Shown here in pieces: positions 60,467 through 64,000 of a stretch of 64,000 nucleotides of DNA. The DNA lies in assembly GCA_040901765.1 (NCBI GenBank), contig JBBDYG010000099.1:1-64000 (forward strand), given 5' to 3'. Made by a program: the position numbers and the translations under genes. Positions within the stretch are counted from its first letter, which is position 1; each line of letters begins with the position of its first letter. The notes beneath the pieces are model-generated. The model saw only the letters and a list, made by a program, of their open reading frames with translations, ran no database searches and was not told where the DNA came from. Origin of the DNA: JBBDYG01 sp040901765. GTDB taxonomy: Bacteria; Planctomycetota; Planctomycetia; Pirellulales; Lacipirellulaceae.

Positions 60467-60676
60467 ATGCGACAGGAAGACCTGCAACGCGCCGTGAAAC
60501 CACAGCCGTTCGAGCCGAGCCGCCTTCATCTCAGCAATGGGGCGACGTTCGACGTTCCCCATCCCGACTTTATTTCCGTTGGACCGCGAACGACGGCGAT
60601 CCTGGTCGGTGAATCGTTCCAGATCATCAACAACTTGCACGTCAATTATGTGGAACCGCTGGTGAAGGCCAGTTAA
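60467..60676 (+). CDS. Small conserved planctomycete protein, paralogue of 36009-36260
   Basis: A 69-residue protein: DLQRAVKPQPFEPSRLHLSN, GATFDVPHPDFISVGPRTTA, ILVGESFQIINNLHVNYVEP. It shares the QPFxPxxxHLxxG core and a VPHPDFI-like motif with the 83-residue protein at 36009-36260. GGAAGAAC precedes ATG 60467. Function unknown. Confidence 0.7.
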   Translation: MRQEDLQRAVKPQPFEPSRLHLSNGATFDVPHPDFISVGPRTTAILVGESFQIINNLHVNYVEPLVKAS

Positions 60677-60679
60677 ATT

Positions 60680-60750
60680 GGCACCGCGGGCGAGGACGCC
60701 GCGGCTCTCTTTTCCCCCCAGTCTCTAGTCCCCAGCCCCCAGCCCCCCGC
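60680..60750. repeat. Repeat cluster before the threonine aldolase gene
   Basis: ACCGCGGGCGAGGACGCCGC at about 60683 (as at 40157) followed by CAGTCTCTAGTCCCCAGCCC (about 60720-60739), which resembles one arm of the cassette at 43274-43737. It ends next to the ATG. Confidence 0.75.
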
Positions 60751-60751
60751 C

Positions 60752-61786
60752 ATGATCGACCTTCGCAGCGACACGATGACGAAACCGACCCCCGAAATGC
60801 GTGTGGCGATGGCCAACGCCGAAGTGGGGGACGACGTGTTTGGCGAGGATCCCACGCTCCAGCGGCTCGAAGCTCGCGTGGCGGGAATCCTGGGCAAAGA
60901 AGCGGCGCTGTTTGTGCCCTCGGGGTCAATGGGGAATCAAATCGGCGTGCGGTTGCACTGTGCGCCGGGCGATGAATTTCTATGCGAAGCCGATTGCCAT
61001 ATTTTTAATTATGAACAGGCGACCTACGCGCAGCTCTTCGGCTTGGCGGTTCAGCCGATTCAGGGCGATTGCGGCGTGCTCTCCGTCGATCAATTGCGCG
61101 ACCGTGTGCGGCCCGACAACGACCACGCGCCGCGGACCAAACTCATCTGCTTGGAAAACACCCACAACCGCGGCGCAGGGCGGATTCAGCCGTATGAGAC
61201 GGTGGTCGAAATTTGCCAGTGGGCCAAGTCGGTCGGCCTCGCGAGGCACATGGACGGAGCGCGGCTGTGGAACGCGGCGGTCGCAACCGACATTCCACCC
61301 GCGCGGTGGGCGCAGCACTTCGACACGGTCAGCGTCTGCTTCAGCAAAGGCCTTGGCGCGCCGGTCGGCTCGGCCATCGTTGGCTCGAAGGACCACATTC
61401 ACCAAGCACGTCGATTGCGCAAGGCGATGGGCGGCGGCATGCGCCAGGCGGGCATTCTCGGCGCCGCCGCGCTTTATGCGCTCGACCATCACATCGATCG
61501 GCTGGTTGAAGACCACCAAAAAGCGCAGCTTCTAGCGGAGGCGATTCGCGAATCGCCCCGCCTGAAGTTGGTGCCGGAAGAGGTCGACACGAACTTGGTG
61601 ATCTTCGAGATCGAACCCAAGTGGGGCACCGCCGCGGAGTTCGTCGGCAAGCTCAAAGAGCGAGGGGTGTTAGCACTGGCTGTCGCCAAGCATCGCGTGC
61701 GATTGGTGACGCACCTGGATGTCAGCGAGGCGCAAGTAGGGCAGGCGCGGGACGTGATTCTGGAGGTGAGTGGCTTTGGGAAGTAA
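60752..61786 (+). CDS. ltaE: Low-specificity L-threonine aldolase
   Basis: A 344-residue PLP enzyme: MIDLRSDTMTKPTPEMRVAM, EVGDDVFGEDPTLQRLEAR, FVPSGSMGNQIGVRLH, ENTHNRGAGRIQP, MDGARLWNAAVATDIP, and the PLP lysine in SVCFSKGLGAPVGSAIVGS. It splits threonine and allo-threonine into glycine and acetaldehyde. Length and order match LtaE. Confidence 0.93.
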   Translation: MIDLRSDTMTKPTPEMRVAMANAEVGDDVFGEDPTLQRLEARVAGILGKEAALFVPSGSMGNQIGVRLHCAPGDEFLCEADCHIFNYEQATYAQLFGLAVQPIQGDCGVLSVDQLRDRVRPDNDHAPRTKLICLENTHNRGAGRIQPYETVVEICQWAKSVGLARHMDGARLWNAAVATDIPPARWAQHFDTVSVCFSKGLGAPVGSAIVGSKDHIHQARRLRKAMGGGMRQAGILGAAALYALDHHIDRLVEDHQKAQLLAEAIRESPRLKLVPEEVDTNLVIFEIEPKWGTAAEFVGKLKERGVLALAVAKHRVRLVTHLDVSEAQVGQARDVILEVSGFGK

Positions 61787-62442
61787 AACTCCCCACAGGT
61801 CGGATTCTCGAGCTTTCTATTGGCCGAATTCTGCTTGTCGCCTGCGGCTGACCGCGACCCTTCCTGGCAGCGTTGCCACCAACTTTGCCACCCCCGCTGG
61901 AGGTGGCAATGTGGCAATCCGCTACAAAAATGGTGGTTTTGCGCCGACACGTGGCAATACTGATCCGCGTGACTCGCGGAATCTCATCCCAATAAGCCGC
62001 GCGGTCGGAGGTTTTCTGCGGGCCTGGTGATGGATGCCAACTTCGCGCTGCGCAAATGCGAGAGGATTTTTCTTTGTGCCACCTTGTTGCGCGCGCGGCG
62101 TGGCACAGTGGCACAAACGCGGAAACCCGCATAGCCCTAGCGCCCGTTCTAGAATTTTCCGAGTGTTGCAGGCAATGCATCCACGACAGGCAGGTTGGCC
62201 ACCTATACAGATCGTTGCTAGCCAAATTTCATGGCCCTAGACATAGTTTTACTCTGATTCGTCGAAATCCAGCGGCTAGCGCGCAAAGTGCGACTTGCAC
62301 TCTCTCGCACATCCTCACGGAGATGGCTGCTGCCTGCATAGCGCGGATTGCCTATGATGGAAGAGTCGCGGAAGACGGCGCACCGCGGCGGGGCAGCAAG
62401 CCCTTTCTGCGCGGCCATCCGCTCCTCCCCGATTTGACCGTC
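61787..62442. other. Intergenic region before the Wadjet operon
   Basis: 656 bases. TTGCCACC/GGTGGCAATGTGGCA words (about 61875-61917) and TTTGTGCCACC/GTGGCACAAACG (about 62072-62120) form short inverted pairs of a GTGGCA family. No gene is credible except the frame leading into jetA, which is open from 62056. Confidence 0.55.
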
Positions 62443-63960
62443 GTGAAGCTAGATCACCTCCAAACTTTTTTCTCGACAAGCCCGTCGGCGAAGCTCATGC
62501 GTTCGCCGCATGCGGCGCACATCGTTTATTTCTTTCATCGGCATTTCAAAGAGTCGGATCGGATCGTCTCGCCCCATTCGTCGCTCGTGCAGCAACTTGC
62601 AGAGTTTCTCGACGAGGTACATCAGACCGAGCCGGACGTGCTGAGGGACCGCGCCGAGACATATGCGACCAGTTGGTCAACCGGCGACAGCCGTTGGCTT
62701 CGGCGTTTTCTGGACGCTGGGCACGCGGACGCCGTTTACGAATTGACGCCCCATACGGAGCACGTGCTCAAGTTTCTTACTGGCGTGTTGGAGCAAAACC
62801 TCGGTTTCGTGGGGACGGAGTCGCGGCTCAAGCGGATCATCGACACGCTGTCGGACATCGTGGTCCGGGGTTCGGCCGATCCCTCGCGACGGCTCGATTA
62901 TCTTCGCGCCGAGCGAGAACGGATCGACCGCGAGATTGCCTCCATCGAAGCGGGCGACGAGTTGGTGATCTACAGTTCGACGGCCATTCGAGAGCGGTTT
63001 GCCGACGCCCTCTCCGACTTGGGATCGCTGCAGGGAGATTTCCGCTCGGTCGAGGAATCGTTCAAGGCCATCACGCGGAATGTTCAGAAGCAGCAAGTTG
63101 AGCGGGAAGGTTCGCGCGGAAAGATACTGGGTTTCGCACTTGAAGCGGAAGACAACCTCAAGTTGCAAGACCAAGGGATTAGCTTCGACGAGTTCGTGCG
63201 GCTGGTACTTTCGCCCCGCAAGCAGGACGAGTTGGAAATGGTCGTCCGGCGGTTGCAGGAGATTGAGGCCCTGGTGGAACAGGCCGACGGGATGAAACGG
63301 CTCCGCGGCATGATGGGAAGCCTCTCCGACGAGGCGGAGAAGGTTCTCGGTACGACGCGGCGATTGAGCGCAACACTGCGGCGATTGCTTGACACCCGGG
63401 TTGCCGCAGGCCGGCTGCGATTGGCCGCGACATTGCGCGAGATTCGCGCCGCCGCCGTTCGGCTCGCCGAACGCCCGCCGAGCGACGCATGTACGCTCGA
63501 AGTTTATGCGGAGCTTGATTTGTGCAACGCCATGGATCGACCGTTCTGGACCGCTCCCGCCCAGTTCGAAGCGGAGCTGCTCACTGAGCACCGACCGGAC
63601 GAGGACGACCTGCTGGCCACCTTCCGCCGCTTTGCCGAATTAAGGCGATTGGACTGGGCCGGCATGAGAAAACGGATTGCCGAGATGCTGCACGATCGGG
63701 ACCGCGTTCACCTGGCCGACTTGTTGACCGTGTACCCTCCCGAAAGCGGCGCGGTGGAAGTTTTGGGTTACGTCCAGATCGCGCATGACGACGGCCATCT
63801 CATCGACCCCGACCAGATCGACCTGTTGCGTTTGCCCGGCAGCGCGGCGGCCTACGAACAGGACGATACTTTTGAGTACGAAGCGCCTCACGTCGTATTC
63901 CTCAACGATCGACTGCGGACCCTCGCCGGCGGTTTGCAATACGGAGCAGCGACGCGATGA
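62443..63960 (+). CDS. jetA: Wadjet antiplasmid system JetA (DUF3375)
   Basis: About 505 residues: LDHLQTFFSTSPSAKLMRSP at the start, SWSTGDSRWLRRFLD, LTPHTEHVLKFLTGVLEQNL, GFVGTESRLKRIIDTLSDIV, then a long coiled-coil region (YLRAERERIDREIASIEAGD) and a winged-helix-like C-terminus. This is DUF3375, the JetA kleisin-like subunit of the Wadjet SMC complex that destroys plasmids. GTG 62443 is chosen for length and start; the frame is open to 62056. The next gene overlaps it by ATGA. Confidence 0.85.
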   Translation: MKLDHLQTFFSTSPSAKLMRSPHAAHIVYFFHRHFKESDRIVSPHSSLVQQLAEFLDEVHQTEPDVLRDRAETYATSWSTGDSRWLRRFLDAGHADAVYELTPHTEHVLKFLTGVLEQNLGFVGTESRLKRIIDTLSDIVVRGSADPSRRLDYLRAERERIDREIASIEAGDELVIYSSTAIRERFADALSDLGSLQGDFRSVEESFKAITRNVQKQQVEREGSRGKILGFALEAEDNLKLQDQGISFDEFVRLVLSPRKQDELEMVVRRLQEIEALVEQADGMKRLRGMMGSLSDEAEKVLGTTRRLSATLRRLLDTRVAAGRLRLAATLREIRAAAVRLAERPPSDACTLEVYAELDLCNAMDRPFWTAPAQFEAELLTEHRPDEDDLLATFRRFAELRRLDWAGMRKRIAEMLHDRDRVHLADLLTVYPPESGAVEVLGYVQIAHDDGHLIDPDQIDLLRLPGSAAAYEQDDTFEYEAPHVVFLNDRLRTLAGGLQYGAATR

Positions 63961-64000
63961 CCGACGTGGACCAACAATCGCTGCCCGAATTCCGCGAGCT
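63957..64000 (+). CDS. Start of the next Wadjet gene, probably jetB (partial)
   Basis: ATG 63957 overlaps the jetA stop as ATGA. Only 14 codons are visible (TDVDQQSLPEFRE after the Met) before the window ends. In Wadjet operons jetB (DUF4194) follows jetA; the identity here is inferred from order. Confidence 0.5.
   Translation, partial: MTDVDQQSLPEFRE

Overview
This 64 kb window is a chromosomal segment of a planctomycete, most likely of the Pirellulales. The evidence is gene content: DUF1559 prepilin-like proteins, PEP-CTERM plus dockerin secreted proteins, a BBP7 outer-membrane barrel protein, a DUF1080 hydrolase, a TPR / RNA polymerase alpha-CTD fusion, an ECF sigma factor of planctomycete type and many lineage-specific small proteins. 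No rRNA, integrase, transposase, prophage or CRISPR array was seen. One tRNA (Thr, anticodon CGT) is present.

Layout. 0-3.5 kb: tail of a DUF1559 gene, a lipoprotein, a Tat-exported sugar-phosphate-isomerase-like protein, a decayed gene and a DUF420 membrane protein. 3.9-10.4 kb: a three-gene type III-like restriction-modification locus on the minus strand. 10.5-18 kb: leuA with an upstream leucine attenuator, small zinc-ribbon and hypothetical genes, an ECF sigma factor, a ferredoxin and an HNH endonuclease. 18.6-26.3 kb: a GspF-like protein, toxin-antitoxin-like genes, a Uma2 protein, an AAA ATPase, a glycosyltransferase and ilvD. 26.5-35.8 kb: secreted PEP-CTERM and matrixin proteins, DUF1559, a polysaccharide-export protein, an orphan antitoxin, a HAD hydrolase and a heptosyltransferase. 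36-47.8 kb: TPR-alphaCTD, tRNA-Thr, a large prepilin-like protein, DUF1080, argG, an ABC permease, pyrB and two four-helix-bundle (S23/IVP) genes. 47.8-54.6 kb: a histidine kinase / response regulator operon, mnmG, Uma2 and BBP7. 55-64 kb: an MFS transporter, a phytanoyl-CoA dioxygenase-like protein, hisD-hisC, a threonine aldolase and the start of a Wadjet (JetAB...) defence operon that runs off the right edge.

Two things stand out. First, upstream of leuA there is a complete ribosome-mediated attenuator: promoter, an 18-codon leader peptide with 8 Leu codons, a pause hairpin, an antiterminator and an intrinsic terminator. Second, the window is densely sown with palindromic, REP-like repeats of several families. 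Some are inserted in frame inside enzymes (the DNA methyltransferase and the AAA ATPase). Some form the ends of proteins. Two flank four-helix-bundle genes as inverted arms that fit exactly between neighbouring stop and start codons, and an empty copy of one such element lies 5 kb away.

All functional calls come from reading motifs by eye. No database search was run.
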